A stretch of 64,000 bases of DNA from Nakamurella flava (GTDB taxonomy: Bacteria > Actinomycetota > Actinomycetes > Mycobacteriales > Nakamurellaceae). Within the stretch, counting starts at the first letter, position 1. Every line of letters starts with the position of its first letter. The notes under the pieces were generated by a model. It was not told the origin of the DNA, searched no databases, and worked only from the letters and a program-made list of their open reading frames with translations. The translations under genes and the position numbers were made by a program. Location of the stretch: assembly GCF_005298075.1 (NCBI RefSeq), contig NZ_SZZH01000001.1:2232001-2296000 (forward strand), written 5' to 3'. Shown piece by piece: positions 15,178 through 24,004 of the stretch.

Positions 15178-15443
15178 CCGCCCCGCCCGAGGACGAGCAG
15201 TTCACGATCCGCAAGCTCTGGGACCTGCCGGATCTGGTGGAGATCGACGTCCACGCGATCTACGGGTTCGACGTCGCCGGGCCAGGTCGGGACGACCGGT
15301 CGGGCCCGTGGCTGCGGAAGCGCGTCGAGAACCTCCCGTTCCACCCGAACAGCGTCGCCGCGGCCCGCGTCAGGGCGGACATCCAAGTCGCCCGGGAGAG
15401 GCGCGAGAAGGCCGAGAAGGCCGCCAAGACAGAGAGGGGGTGA
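14626..15443 (+). CDS. Tail assembly chaperone fusion made by -1 frameshift
   Basis: Slippage at G GGA AAA (15063-15069) moves ribosomes from the frame of 14626 to the frame that ends at 15443. The shifted frame reads TGRPTREELAPYGVGP and continues without a stop through EILERLTAPPEDEQFTIRKLWD, VHAIYGFDVAGPG, to a Lys/Glu-rich end. The joined product is about 272 residues. This two-form arrangement (G and GT) is well known in siphophages. Coordinates span both frames; the join is at 15069. Confidence 0.85.
15063..15069 (+). promoter_or_regulatory. Programmed -1 ribosomal slippery site
   Basis: The heptamer GGGAAAA is read in the zero frame as G GGA AAA, the canonical X XXY YYZ form. It lies between the two overlapping chaperone frames, exactly where the siphophage shift is expected, just before the tape measure gene. 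Confidence 0.9.
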
Positions 15444-15449
15444 CCGGTC

Positions 15450-18400
15450 GTGCCCTTCAACATCGGCGAGCTGCAGGGCACGATCGGCATCGACGACTCC
15501 GGCGTCGACGGCGGGCTCTCGTCGGTACTGGACAAGATCACCGGGTTCGCCGGCCGTGGTGGCGCGGCAGCCGCCGCGGCCGGCGCGGCGATCGGCGCGG
15601 GCCTGGCGATCGCCATCGCCGCGGCGTTCGAGTCCGACACCGTGACCCGCAAGATCCAGGCCACCCTCGGCGCCACGGAGAAGGACGCCGCCCGCTACGG
15701 CAAGGCCGCCGGCAGCCTGTTCTCGAAGAACTACGGGGAGTCGCTGGACGAGGTCGGGTCGGCCATCTCGTCGGTGGTCAAGAACATCGGCGGCATGGGC
15801 GACGTGTCGAACGATGTCCTGGAATCCATTACAGGACAGGTACTTTCGCTGTCCAAGGTGTTCGATGAGGACCTGGGCGCGGTGACCCGCTCGGTCGGTC
15901 AGCTGATGAAGACCGGCCTGGCGGCGAACGCCCAGGAGGCCCTCGACATCGTGACGAAGGGCCTGCAGTCCCCGGTGAACGCCGCCGACGATCTGCTCGA
16001 CACCTTCGACGAGTACAGCACGATCTTCCGGTCCATCGGCCTGGACGGGAAGGACGCCCTCGGCGTCCTGTCGCAGGGCCTGCAGGCCGGCGCCCGGGAC
16101 GCCGACGTCGTCGCCGACTCGCTGAAGGAGATGCTGCTGCGCCTGCAGGCCGGCGACTCCCGCAAGGCGATCACCGACCTGGGGTTGAATTTCGAGCAGG
16201 CCCTGGGCCAGGTGTCCAAGGGGGGCGACGCGGCGAAGGCCACCTTCGACGTCATCATCGACCGGCTCAACGCGGTCGAGGACCCGGCCACCCGGAGCAG
16301 CATCGCGGTCGGGATCTTCGGTACCAAGGCCGAGGACATGCAGAAGGCCATCGCCGGAATCGACATCGATTCTGCCGCAACCGAATTCGAATCCGCCTAC
16401 GGCAAGATCAACGGCGCCGCGCAGGAGCTGGACGCCACCGTAGGCGGGTCGCTGCAAGGGTCGTTCGAGACGTTGTGGCGGTCCCTGCAGGGCACCGCGT
16501 CGGCAGCTGGCGAGGGGGTCGCGCCGTTCATCCGGATCGCCGCTGACGCACTGTCCTTCCTGTTCGGCATCCTGCAGGGCGGCATCCAGTTCGTGATGGA
16601 CCTGCCCGGCCCACTGTTCGCCATCGGCGCCGCGGTGGCCGTCTGGGCCAGCTGGTCGACCATCGCCGCCGGCGCGGTAGCGCTCCAGGCCGCCATCGTC
16701 GGCATCGGGGTCGCAGCCCGCGGAATGCTGGTCAGCCTCGGCCCCATCGGGCTGTTGCTCATCGGGATCACCACGGCGATGGCGTTCCTGACCGACGAGT
16801 CCGACCGGGCGGAGAGCGCCCTGGCCGACCAGAAGACCCGGTTCGACGACCTGAAGGCCAGCCTCGACTCGGCGACCGGGGCGATCACGGAAAACACCCG
16901 GGCGACCGTGCTGCAGCAGGCGCAGGCGACCGGGGTCGCGGACACCCTGCGGAACGCCGGGATCTCCCTCGATCTCTACGCGGACGCGGCCACCGGGAAC
17001 GCGCAGGCGCAGGAGGAGCTGGCTCGGCAGATCACCGCCGCCCAGACCGCCGCGCTCGGCAGCGACGGGGCGTTCAAGTCGCTGGCCGGGGTGCTCGACG
17101 GGGCGAAGGTGTCCCAGGAAGACCTGGCCACCGCCATCCGGTCCGGGGACTGGTCGACCGTCACATCGCAGGTGTCGGCGTACGCGGATTCGGTGGCGCG
17201 CCAGTCCGGGAACACGGGCGACGCGACGTCGATCATGGACCAGTTCACGGCGGCCATGCAGCAGGCGCAGGGCCCGGTGAATCAGCTCGACGGGGTCCTC
17301 TTGCAGGCCGGTGAGGCGACCGACCAGCTGAAGACCGCTCAGGCCGACGCCGCCACCACTGCCGGCGACTTCGGCAACTCGGCTGAGGCCGCATTCGACC
17401 GGATCATGGCGCTGGCCACCGTGTCCGGGCTGTCCGCTGACGAGATTCAGCGCATGGGCACCGAGGCCGGCCTGTCCGCGCCCCAGATCGACGCGATCAA
17501 GGCGGCGGCCGACGGCGCTACGGCCGGGGCGTCACCGCTGGCTCAGGCGCTCCAGGACGGCGCGTCGGCCAGCTCCGAGTTCGACGCGGCTCTGCAACTG
17601 CTGCAGATCGGCCTGGACACCCTGGCCGGGAACACGATCTCGGCTGAGCAGGCGTCCCGAGCGCACGAGGCAACCATCCGGGCGGTCGCCGCGGCGGCCC
17701 GGGATCGGTACGACGCCGACGTCGCCCAGGCCGAAGCCCAGGCCAAGGTCAACGAGTTGACCGCCGCGGGGACCAGCTCGGGCTCGGAGTACGACGCCGC
17801 GACCCGGGCGCTGACCGAGGCGCAGGCGGCGGCCGCGGATGCCAGCGACAAGCAGGCCGACTCCCTGGACCAGCTGGCCGACTCCGCGCAGGGCATGACC
17901 CAACGGGCGTTCGACGGCGCCGGCGGGATGTCGAACTACGAGGCCGCGGTCGTCGCGGCCACGGGCAAGATGACCGAGCAGCGAGCCCAGTTCATCGAGT
18001 CGGCGAAGGCGGCCGGTGTCGGCGAGGTCGCGGCCGAGCAGCTCGCCGACGCGCAGGGCCTGATCCCCGGGAACGTCCGGACGGCGTACGACGCGATCCG
18101 GGCGAAGGAGGCGGCGGACGCGGCGGGCGGGGTCGCCGGGGCGGTCAACTCGATCCCGTCGTCCAAGACGAGCACGCTGAACGCCAACGACTTGGTCTCC
18201 GGCATCGTGCGGGACGTGACGCTCGGCATCGCGAACATCCCGAGCCAGAAGACGGTCACCATCCAGGTGGTTCAGCAGGGCATCGCGCAGGTCCAGCAGG
18301 CCATCAACAACATCAACCCGTTCCGGGAGAACGGCGGCGTCGTGCATGCCGCGGACGGCCGGCTGATTGGTGGGCGCGGGACGTCCACGGTCATGGACGG

Positions 18401-18698
18401 CCGCGGCGCTGGTCTGACGTGGGCCGAGCAGGCGACCGGCAAGGAGTACTACATCTCGATGAAGTCGGGGCAGGAGACCCGTAACCGGGGCTTCGCGAGC
18501 CAGGCCGTCGACGAGCTGGGCGGCATGGCCATCTGGCCGTCCCGCGGCGGCGGGGGCGGGGGCGGCGGCACCCAGGTGTTCGACATCCGTCTGCAGCTCG
18601 ACGGGGACGTGCTGGACCGCCGCACGTTCCAGGTGGTCGACGGCCGGCTGACAGAGGTGGCCCGGGAGTACCGGCGCGAGAAGGCGCGAACGCTGTGA
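15450..18698 (+). CDS. Tape measure protein
   Basis: At 1,082 residues this is the largest gene of the phage and follows the chaperone pair at GTG 15450. It has an N-terminal helical domain (TIGIDDSGVDGGLSSVL), a long Ala-rich coiled stretch, a hydrophobic block of three or four membrane-like spans around residues 378-450 (GPLFAIGAAVAVWASW, GPIGLLLIGITTAMAFL), and a Gly-rich C-terminal region (a run of Gly near 1030). It sets tail length and may help DNA cross the membrane. At about 0.15 nm per residue the tail would be roughly 160 nm. Confidence 0.95.
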   Translation: MPFNIGELQGTIGIDDSGVDGGLSSVLDKITGFAGRGGAAAAAAGAAIGAGLAIAIAAAFESDTVTRKIQATLGATEKDAARYGKAAGSLFSKNYGESLDEVGSAISSVVKNIGGMGDVSNDVLESITGQVLSLSKVFDEDLGAVTRSVGQLMKTGLAANAQEALDIVTKGLQSPVNAADDLLDTFDEYSTIFRSIGLDGKDALGVLSQGLQAGARDADVVADSLKEMLLRLQAGDSRKAITDLGLNFEQALGQVSKGGDAAKATFDVIIDRLNAVEDPATRSSIAVGIFGTKAEDMQKAIAGIDIDSAATEFESAYGKINGAAQELDATVGGSLQGSFETLWRSLQGTASAAGEGVAPFIRIAADALSFLFGILQGGIQFVMDLPGPLFAIGAAVAVWASWSTIAAGAVALQAAIVGIGVAARGMLVSLGPIGLLLIGITTAMAFLTDESDRAESALADQKTRFDDLKASLDSATGAITENTRATVLQQAQATGVADTLRNAGISLDLYADAATGNAQAQEELARQITAAQTAALGSDGAFKSLAGVLDGAKVSQEDLATAIRSGDWSTVTSQVSAYADSVARQSGNTGDATSIMDQFTAAMQQAQGPVNQLDGVLLQAGEATDQLKTAQADAATTAGDFGNSAEAAFDRIMALATVSGLSADEIQRMGTEAGLSAPQIDAIKAAADGATAGASPLAQALQDGASASSEFDAALQLLQIGLDTLAGNTISAEQASRAHEATIRAVAAAARDRYDADVAQAEAQAKVNELTAAGTSSGSEYDAATRALTEAQAAAADASDKQADSLDQLADSAQGMTQRAFDGAGGMSNYEAAVVAATGKMTEQRAQFIESAKAAGVGEVAAEQLADAQGLIPGNVRTAYDAIRAKEAADAAGGVAGAVNSIPSSKTSTLNANDLVSGIVRDVTLGIANIPSQKTVTIQVVQQGIAQVQQAINNINPFRENGGVVHAADGRLIGGRGTSTVMDGRGAGLTWAEQATGKEYYISMKSGQETRNRGFASQAVDELGGMAIWPSRGGGGGGGGTQVFDIRLQLDGDVLDRRTFQVVDGRLTEVAREYRREKARTL

Positions 18699-19495
18699 GC
18701 GTCGCGATCTCGCTGTCCCCGTTCGACGACCCGGATCTGCCGCCGGGGATGCGGCTGACCGTGACAAGCGATCAGCTGGGGACGGTGCCGCTGGAGGTGT
18801 GGCGGGTCCACCCGGACGGCAGCGAGCACCGGGTGATCTCCTCTTCGCGCCCGTACCTGATCGCCGGTGCGTGGGTGGAGACCGACATCCACGCCCCCTA
18901 CAACGTGGACGTCACGTGGCGGGTGCAGTCCTCCGCCGGGTCGGCGTCGACGGTGGGAACGGTGTACTCGGAGTTCTCGTGGCTGGTGCCGCCGTCCGAG
19001 CCGACGACGGCCGTCCGCCTGGACGAGGTGGTCAACCTCTCGTCCCGGCAGCGGGAGACCCGGGCCGCGAAGTTCCAGCCGGTGTCCGACGGGTCGAACG
19101 GTGACAACCCGAAACCGATCTTCGTCAGCGACGGCGGGCGTGGCGGCACGGGTGTCACCGCGACGGTGCGGGTGCTCGACGAGCAACCGCTGTGGCGGCT
19201 GCTGGACTCCGACACCGTGCTTCTGCTCATCACCCCTGGGCCGGGGTGGCGGGTCAAGTGGATGTGGGCGCAAGTCACCCGAGACGAGTGGGCCAACCCC
19301 GGCCGGGCGTGGTGGCCGTACGACGACGTCGTCCTGACGCTGGATGAGTCGGCCGACCCGGATGCCGAGCTGATGCCGATCTGGACCGACGGCGACGTGC
19401 ACGCGTGGGCGCTGGCGAACGGCCTGACCGAGGGAGGCGTCGCCGCGGCGTACGCCACCGACCTGGACATGCAGGTCAACAACCGGACCGCGTGA
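18695..19495 (+). CDS. Minor tail protein (distal tail-like)
   Basis: The 266-residue beta-rich protein follows the tape measure with a GTGA overlap. Distal tail proteins usually take this place. Segments such as RLTVTSDQLGTVPLEVWRVHPDGSE and VTATVRVLDEQPLWRLLDSD read as beta-sandwich strands. Its stop overlaps the next ATG. No catalytic motif is seen. Confidence 0.75.
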   Translation: MSVAISLSPFDDPDLPPGMRLTVTSDQLGTVPLEVWRVHPDGSEHRVISSSRPYLIAGAWVETDIHAPYNVDVTWRVQSSAGSASTVGTVYSEFSWLVPPSEPTTAVRLDEVVNLSSRQRETRAAKFQPVSDGSNGDNPKPIFVSDGGRGGTGVTATVRVLDEQPLWRLLDSDTVLLLITPGPGWRVKWMWAQVTRDEWANPGRAWWPYDDVVLTLDESADPDAELMPIWTDGDVHAWALANGLTEGGVAAAYATDLDMQVNNRTA

Positions 19496-20595
19496 TGCAT
19501 CAGCCGGTGGACGACCGGGAGTGGGACCCGGAGCGGTGGGCACGGGCGATCAAGTCCCCGCACCGGGCGGTGTTCCGGGTCGAGGTGTGGGCCGACGGGG
19601 TCCAGCAGACTGAACGGGCCCCGTACTCGCAGGGCTCGGTCACCGAGGATTGGGTGACGGCCGGCCCCCGGTGGTCGCTGTCGCTGACTCCGCCGGCGTC
19701 GCCGGCGTGGCGTCGTTGGTTGGCCATGCAGTCGGTGGAGCTCCGCCCGTACCGCGGGGTCAAGCTCAACCGGACGACGACGTGGTGGTGCCCGATGGGC
19801 CGGTACCCGGTGCCGCCCCCGCCGCAGGGGCGGCCGTGGTCGGGTGCCCCGATCAGCGCCGAGGACTACTGGTCGTGGATCAGCGAGGGCAAGTGGCCGC
19901 TGCCGATCATCTCGCCGGGCGGTCGGATCAGCGATCAGATCGAGTGGGCCATCCGGGAGGCCGGCCTGGGCGATGTCGACGTCCGGGCCACGAGCACGGC
20001 CGAGCGGGAACCGGTGTTCATCGACAAGCAGCGTGACGAGTGGATCGGGTCGGCGGCCCGGTCGATCAGCGCCGAGGTGTCCCTGGACCGCACCGGCCGG
20101 CCGGTCGTGCAGGACGCCCGCCGGATCGGTACCCCGACGACGGACCTTCGCGGGTCGGTGACGTCGATGGTGTGGACCCCGGAATGGGCGAAGGTCTACA
20201 ACGCCGTCGACGTCGAGTCTTCCGCGTCCAATGTCGACGTCCGAGTGCGGGTGGCGCTGACCGACCCGAAGCACCCGGCGTCGCCGTGGCGGCTGGGGTC
20301 GTCGGTGCGGCCGCGGTGGCGGGTCTACGGCTACTCCTCGCCGCTGATCACCACGCAGTCCCAGGCGGTGTCGGCGGGGCAGCGGATCTTGGAGCGGGTG
20401 TCGGCGGCCGCGACGAAATGGTCGTACACCGCGGTGCCGGACCCGACCCGCTCCGGCGGTGACAGCGCCTACGCCCCGACCCTGTCGAACGGGGTGCAGG
20501 TCGTGCAGTTGCAGTCCATCCAGACGCCGCTGACGTTGGACGGCGGTCCGCAGCAGATCGACACCGTCAGCACGAACACCGGGGAGCTGGAGTGA
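19495..20595 (+). CDS. Minor tail protein / tail hub
   Basis: ATG 19495 overlaps the previous TGA and gives a 366-residue protein, shorter than the open frame from 19405. It contains EWDPERWARAIKSPHRAVFRVEVW and a region (GGRISDQIEWAIREAGLGDVDVRATSTAEREPVF) in keeping with the gp27-like hub proteins of siphophage baseplates. Assigned by order after the distal tail protein. Confidence 0.75.
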   Translation: MHQPVDDREWDPERWARAIKSPHRAVFRVEVWADGVQQTERAPYSQGSVTEDWVTAGPRWSLSLTPPASPAWRRWLAMQSVELRPYRGVKLNRTTTWWCPMGRYPVPPPPQGRPWSGAPISAEDYWSWISEGKWPLPIISPGGRISDQIEWAIREAGLGDVDVRATSTAEREPVFIDKQRDEWIGSAARSISAEVSLDRTGRPVVQDARRIGTPTTDLRGSVTSMVWTPEWAKVYNAVDVESSASNVDVRVRVALTDPKHPASPWRLGSSVRPRWRVYGYSSPLITTQSQAVSAGQRILERVSAAATKWSYTAVPDPTRSGGDSAYAPTLSNGVQVVQLQSIQTPLTLDGGPQQIDTVSTNTGELE

Positions 20596-20897
20596 GCGAG
20601 GCAGCCGCCGAGCTGGCCGCCGCGTTGGCCGGGGACGAGCCGTCCCCGTTCGCGATGGTGGCCACCGTGACGCAGGTCGAGACGCTACGCACGAACGCCG
20701 GTGTCATCACCGCGGCCGGGCGGGTGTGGGTGCAGATCGGCGGTCGGTCCATCGACTGTGACTGGCTCGAGCTACTGAACGACCGGGCCCGCGCGGGCCG
20801 CCTCAAGGAGGGCGCGCAGGTCGTGCTGCTGATGATGGGCGCACGTCCCGTCATCTTGGATCTCTTCGTGAAGGGGGCGAATCCCGTTGCCGTTTAG
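20592..20897 (+). CDS. Small tail-associated protein, OB-like
   Basis: A 101-residue protein starts at GTG 20592 overlapping the hub stop. After a helical start, the strands AMVATVTQVETLRTNAG, VWVQIGGRSIDCDWLEL and QVVLLMMGARPVILDLFV have the look of a small OB barrel. Hub accessory proteins of this type cap or plug the tail tip. Weak assignment. Confidence 0.55.
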   Translation: MSEAAAELAAALAGDEPSPFAMVATVTQVETLRTNAGVITAAGRVWVQIGGRSIDCDWLELLNDRARAGRLKEGAQVVLLMMGARPVILDLFVKGANPVAV

Positions 20898-21432
20898 TCG
20901 GGTGTGGTCGGGGGCCACCAGGTGGCTGAAGGACGATCCGGCGTCGATCCGCTTGTTCAGCGATGCCCTGTCGGCCTGGTTGGACGACAAGGTCATGGCC
21001 AAGTTCGCGACCCTGGACGCCAAGAACACCGCGTTCGCGGCGCTGTCGACCGCTCAGAAGCGGGGGACGCTCTTCTGGGTCGACGGGCTGGGCGCATTCC
21101 TGCAGCGGTCGGCCGATTCAGCGGTCCGCCTGATGACCGGTGACATGGAAACCCAGTCCGACGTGTACGGCGGGACCACGGAGCCGACCGGGCTGATGCT
21201 GATCCCGTTCCCCAAGCCGTTCGACAGCGGCCGCACCCCGGTGGTGACGTGCTCGCACGCGACGACGGACACAGGCGCCCCGCCCCTGACGGTGCGGCCT
21301 TACATCAAGGCCGGGTACACCACGAAGGACAACTTCCACGTGTCGGTCAAGAACGCCGACGGGTCGATCGCCGGGAAGGTCTACCTCGACGTCTCCTGGA
21401 TCGCCCACGGGCCTAGTAAGCCACTGACGTGA
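20887..21432 (+). CDS. Minor tail / tail tip protein
   Basis: A 181-residue protein starts at TTG 20887 with AAGGGGG upstream and an 11-base overlap with the previous gene. It has a helical N-terminal half (WLDDKVMAKFATLDAKNTAFAALST) and a beta-rich C-terminal half ending in VYLDVSWIAHG, typical of short fibre or collar proteins. The stop overlaps the next GTG. Confidence 0.6.
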   Translation: MPFSRVWSGATRWLKDDPASIRLFSDALSAWLDDKVMAKFATLDAKNTAFAALSTAQKRGTLFWVDGLGAFLQRSADSAVRLMTGDMETQSDVYGGTTEPTGLMLIPFPKPFDSGRTPVVTCSHATTDTGAPPLTVRPYIKAGYTTKDNFHVSVKNADGSIAGKVYLDVSWIAHGPSKPLT

Positions 21433-21926
21433 CCGGCGCCAGGTGGGTGTCGCAGCGCGCGGCCGGCGTGTACCGGCGGGTGTCCGCCGCGCGGCCCCTG
21501 GTCGCGCATGGCAGCTGGCTCGACCTCCGCACCTGGCTCCTGTTGTCGTTGGCGGTGATCTGCGGTTCCCGCGGCATCGTCTATGCCTTCGACGACGAGC
21601 CACTGCCGTACGGGCTGCGGAACATCGCCGCCCTGCTGCCCCCGTGGGTGTACGCCGTGCTGTGGGCCGGGACGTGCGGTGTGCTCGCCGTGGCCGCGGC
21701 CCGGCAGTGGCCGATGAAGCCGTGGCACGGGATCGCTGTGGGGATGCCGGTGCTGTGGGGGATGTTCTACGCGGCCGGCGCGGCGGTCCGCCCGTCCGAC
21801 CGGTTCGTCAGCACCTTTGGCAACGCGTGGCTGTGGTGGGCGGTCGGCCTGGGCGTCGCGGTGACGCTGATGATCCCGCCGGGTGTGGTGTCGATGCCGT
21901 GGCGGCGGCCGGAGCCGACGGAATGA
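21429..21926 (+). CDS. Membrane protein with four predicted spans
   Basis: A 165-residue protein with four hydrophobic segments (LRTWLLLSLAVICGS; PPWVYAVLWAGTCGVLAVAA; HGIAVGMPVLWGMFYAAGAA; NAWLWWAVGLGVAVTLMIPP) and a basic C-terminus. It is the first of three overlapping membrane-protein genes directly ahead of the endolysin, so it is a candidate for a holin-like or lysis-control role. Confidence 0.65.
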   Translation: MTGARWVSQRAAGVYRRVSAARPLVAHGSWLDLRTWLLLSLAVICGSRGIVYAFDDEPLPYGLRNIAALLPPWVYAVLWAGTCGVLAVAAARQWPMKPWHGIAVGMPVLWGMFYAAGAAVRPSDRFVSTFGNAWLWWAVGLGVAVTLMIPPGVVSMPWRRPEPTE

Positions 21927-22363
21927 CTGACAGCCCGGGCCTGGACCCGACCGTCGGGGTGATCATCGGGGCGCTGCTGTCCACAGTGGTGGCGGTCATC
22001 GCGGCCGGCGTAACGGTGTGGCAGGTCCGCCGGCAATTGGCCGCGAAAGAGCGGGAAGACGCGGCCCGGCGGGCATCTGAGGCCGCGGAGCGGCGGCGGG
22101 CGTCGGAGGTGGCCGCCGCCGATCGGGCTCAGCAGGCCAAGACTTCCTCGTACGACAACGTCCAGGAGGACCTGGAGAACTTGCGCCGGGAGCACCGCGC
22201 TGACCGTGAGATCACCCGGAGGGAACTGGAATGGTCGTCCAAGGTGATCCGAATCCTCGACGAGGAAGTGCGTGATCTTCGAGCTGTACTGACTCAGAAC
22301 GGCATCCGGGTAGAGCGTCGCCCGGACTGGCCGGACCGGCCGCAGAACCCGGCGAGCATCTGA
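21923..22363 (+). CDS. Single-span membrane protein with coiled coil
   Basis: ATG 21923 overlaps the previous stop. The 146-residue product has one N-terminal span (VGVIIGALLSTVVAVIAAGV), then a long charged coiled coil (RRQLAAKEREDAARRASEAAERR and further heptads) and a C-terminal basic tail. The arrangement resembles phage holin or spanin-like small membrane proteins next to lysins. The stop overlaps the next ATG. Confidence 0.65.
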   Translation: MTDSPGLDPTVGVIIGALLSTVVAVIAAGVTVWQVRRQLAAKEREDAARRASEAAERRRASEVAAADRAQQAKTSSYDNVQEDLENLRREHRADREITRRELEWSSKVIRILDEEVRDLRAVLTQNGIRVERRPDWPDRPQNPASI

Positions 22364-22665
22364 TGGACGTAACCCTGGTCGTTCGGGTAGTAATCGTCGC
22401 CCTGGCGCTGACCGCCACCACGCTGGTCGTGCTGTCCTCCCGAGCTGGGTGGCGGGACACACCTCTGACCGAGGGGTTCGCGGTGACCCGTCTCGGCGTG
22501 GCCGGCGTCCTGCTGGCCGTGGCCTACGGCACCGCCGAATCACACGTCCTGGCCGTACCGCCCGCGCCGCGCATGTGGGTGCTGATGGTCGCCCTGTCCT
22601 GGCTGAACTACGGCCTGATCACTCGCATCCGCGCGACCCGCGGCGCCCGACCGAAGGAGAAGTGA
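22363..22665 (+). CDS. Small membrane protein, three spans, putative holin
   Basis: A 100-residue protein with three predicted spans (VTLVVRVVIVALALTATTLVV; VTRLGVAGVLLAVAYGTAE; RMWVLMVALSWLNYGLITRI) and a basic C-terminal tail ending in Arg/Lys. It lies one base ahead of the amidase gene, the usual place of a class of holins. No diagnostic holin motif is visible. Confidence 0.6.
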   Translation: MDVTLVVRVVIVALALTATTLVVLSSRAGWRDTPLTEGFAVTRLGVAGVLLAVAYGTAESHVLAVPPAPRMWVLMVALSWLNYGLITRIRATRGARPKEK

Positions 22666-23402
22666 TGACACCTCGATACCCCGGCGCCTATTGGATGTCG
22701 GCCGGGAAGGATCAGGGCCCCAACAACGGCCCGACCACGGTCAGCTTCCACGGGTGCATCACCAACGCCGGCATCGAGGGGGTCCGCTCGTACGTCGAGC
22801 AGGAGAACACCCTGCACGGGTACGTCGCCAAGGACGGGACCGCGGCCCAGTACAAGGACTTCGACCGGATCGCCTACGGAATGCTCGACGGGAACGAGCG
22901 GGGCGGCGTCACCTGGGAGACCTGGGACGGCCTGAACGTAGGCACCGCCACCTACGACGACGTCAACCGCGGAGCGGACGCCCGCCCTGAGGGCACGTGG
23001 ACTGACGAGGAGTGCGAGCGGATCGCAGACATCATCGCCTGGGACGCAATCGTCCTGGGCATCCCGGCCCGGACGGTGACCTCGACGCGGGACCGGGCCC
23101 ACGGCATGCACGGGCACGGGATCCCGAGCCGCGCGACGTCCGGCGAGGGACCGAACATCTACGTTGGCCCGGACCGGTGGAGCAAGGACAACAAGAAGCC
23201 GTGCCCGGGGAACAAGCGGATCGCCCAGTGGCCCGGGATCATCCGTCGCTCGCAGGTCATCGAGGCGGCGGTCCGCGCCGGCCGGTGCGGGTTCCTCCCG
23301 CAGGGGCCCGTCGACCTGCGCGCCGCGCTCTCCCGGACGGCCGGCGGCGTCCAGGTCGACGCGGCGGACTGGATGCGGTTCTTCGTGGCGGCGATGGCCT
23401 GA
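22665..23402 (+). CDS. Endolysin: N-acetylmuramoyl-L-alanine amidase
   Basis: The 245-residue protein has the amidase_2/PGRP fold layout: TTVSFHGCITNAG with the first His, EQENTLHGYVAKDGTAAQY, a HGMHGHGIPSR segment with the second His, and KKPCPGNKRIAQW with the Cys zinc ligand. It cuts the bond between muramic acid and the stem peptide. A linker (residues about 215-230) leads to a short C-terminal tail with ADWMRFFVAAM, which recurs in the neighbouring lysin. ATG 22665 follows the stop of the holin candidate. Confidence 0.88.
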   Translation: MTPRYPGAYWMSAGKDQGPNNGPTTVSFHGCITNAGIEGVRSYVEQENTLHGYVAKDGTAAQYKDFDRIAYGMLDGNERGGVTWETWDGLNVGTATYDDVNRGADARPEGTWTDEECERIADIIAWDAIVLGIPARTVTSTRDRAHGMHGHGIPSRATSGEGPNIYVGPDRWSKDNKKPCPGNKRIAQWPGIIRRSQVIEAAVRAGRCGFLPQGPVDLRAALSRTAGGVQVDAADWMRFFVAAMA

Positions 23403-23929
23403 TGGCCGACCAGCCGCCCCGTCTGTCCGACCTGACCGAGCTGCAGGTCCGGCGAGCGTCGACGATCGCCCGGGCCGCCCGGCCGTTCGGTCTGGAAGCG
23501 GTCAAGGCGGCGCTGATGTGCGCGTTCGAGGAATCGTCGCTGCTGATCCACGCCAACAACGGCCGCACCACCCGCACCGACGTCCCGCTGAAATGGCGCG
23601 CGCTGGCCGCGCTCTCGCAGGAATTCCCCCACGACCGGGTGGCCGGCGAGGCGTGGACGACGGCCGACAGCATCGGCATGTTCCAGCAGCGGCTTATGTA
23701 CGGGTACGCCTCGCCGGACCGCGCCGGGGTCGCCGCCCTGATGGCGGTGGACGAGTCGACGCGGATCTTCCTGCGCGGGTCCACCTACGCCAAGACGAGA
23801 TCGTTCCTCGACCCGGCGAACACCCGAGGTGACATCGCTACCCGCATCCAGTGGGCGAATTCGGCGACGGCGCCAACTACCGCCCCAACGAGGGCCTGGC
23901 CGACGAACTCATGGCCCTGTTCGGGCTGA
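23402..23929 (+). CDS. Muramidase / transglycosylase-like lysin with apparent frameshift
   Basis: Frame from ATG 23402 (overlapping the amidase stop) encodes 175 residues. The catalytic region reads ALMCAFEESSLLIHANN and DSIGMFQQR, the signature of lysozyme-fold transglycosylases (Glu in EESS as likely acid, GxFQQR motif). At TGG 23852-23854 the zero frame turns into unrelated Thr/Ala/Pro sequence and stops at 23929. Reading the last G of TGG again (a -1 shift) restores 44 sensible residues to 23991, ending in TDWLRFFAAAI. So a G seems to have been lost in a G run, either a true mutation or a sequencing slip. Confidence 0.75.
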   Translation: MADQPPRLSDLTELQVRRASTIARAARPFGLEAVKAALMCAFEESSLLIHANNGRTTRTDVPLKWRALAALSQEFPHDRVAGEAWTTADSIGMFQQRLMYGYASPDRAGVAALMAVDESTRIFLRGSTYAKTRSFLDPANTRGDIATRIQWANSATAPTTAPTRAWPTNSWPCSG

Positions 23930-23991
23930 CCCCACCGGCGCCAGCGATGAGCGCCACCGACTGGCTGCGGTTCTTCGCCGCAGCCATCTGA
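23852..23991 (+). other. Displaced 3' end of the lysin (other frame)
   Basis: From 23854 the -1 frame reads GEFGDGANYRPNEGLADELMALFG, then a Pro/Ala linker, then MSATDWLRFFAAAI and a TGA at 23989-23991. This fits an intact lysin C-terminus and pairs with the tail of the amidase. The sequence at the junction (CAGTGGGCG) is not a typical slippery site, so it is treated as damage rather than programmed shifting. Confidence 0.65.
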
Positions 23992-24004
23992 GAGGAGAAC
24001 CGCG

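Noticed and set aside
23850-23860. Programmed frameshift in the lysin
   Set aside because: The sequence is not a slippery heptamer and has no strong downstream hairpin; damage or sequencing error is more likely.
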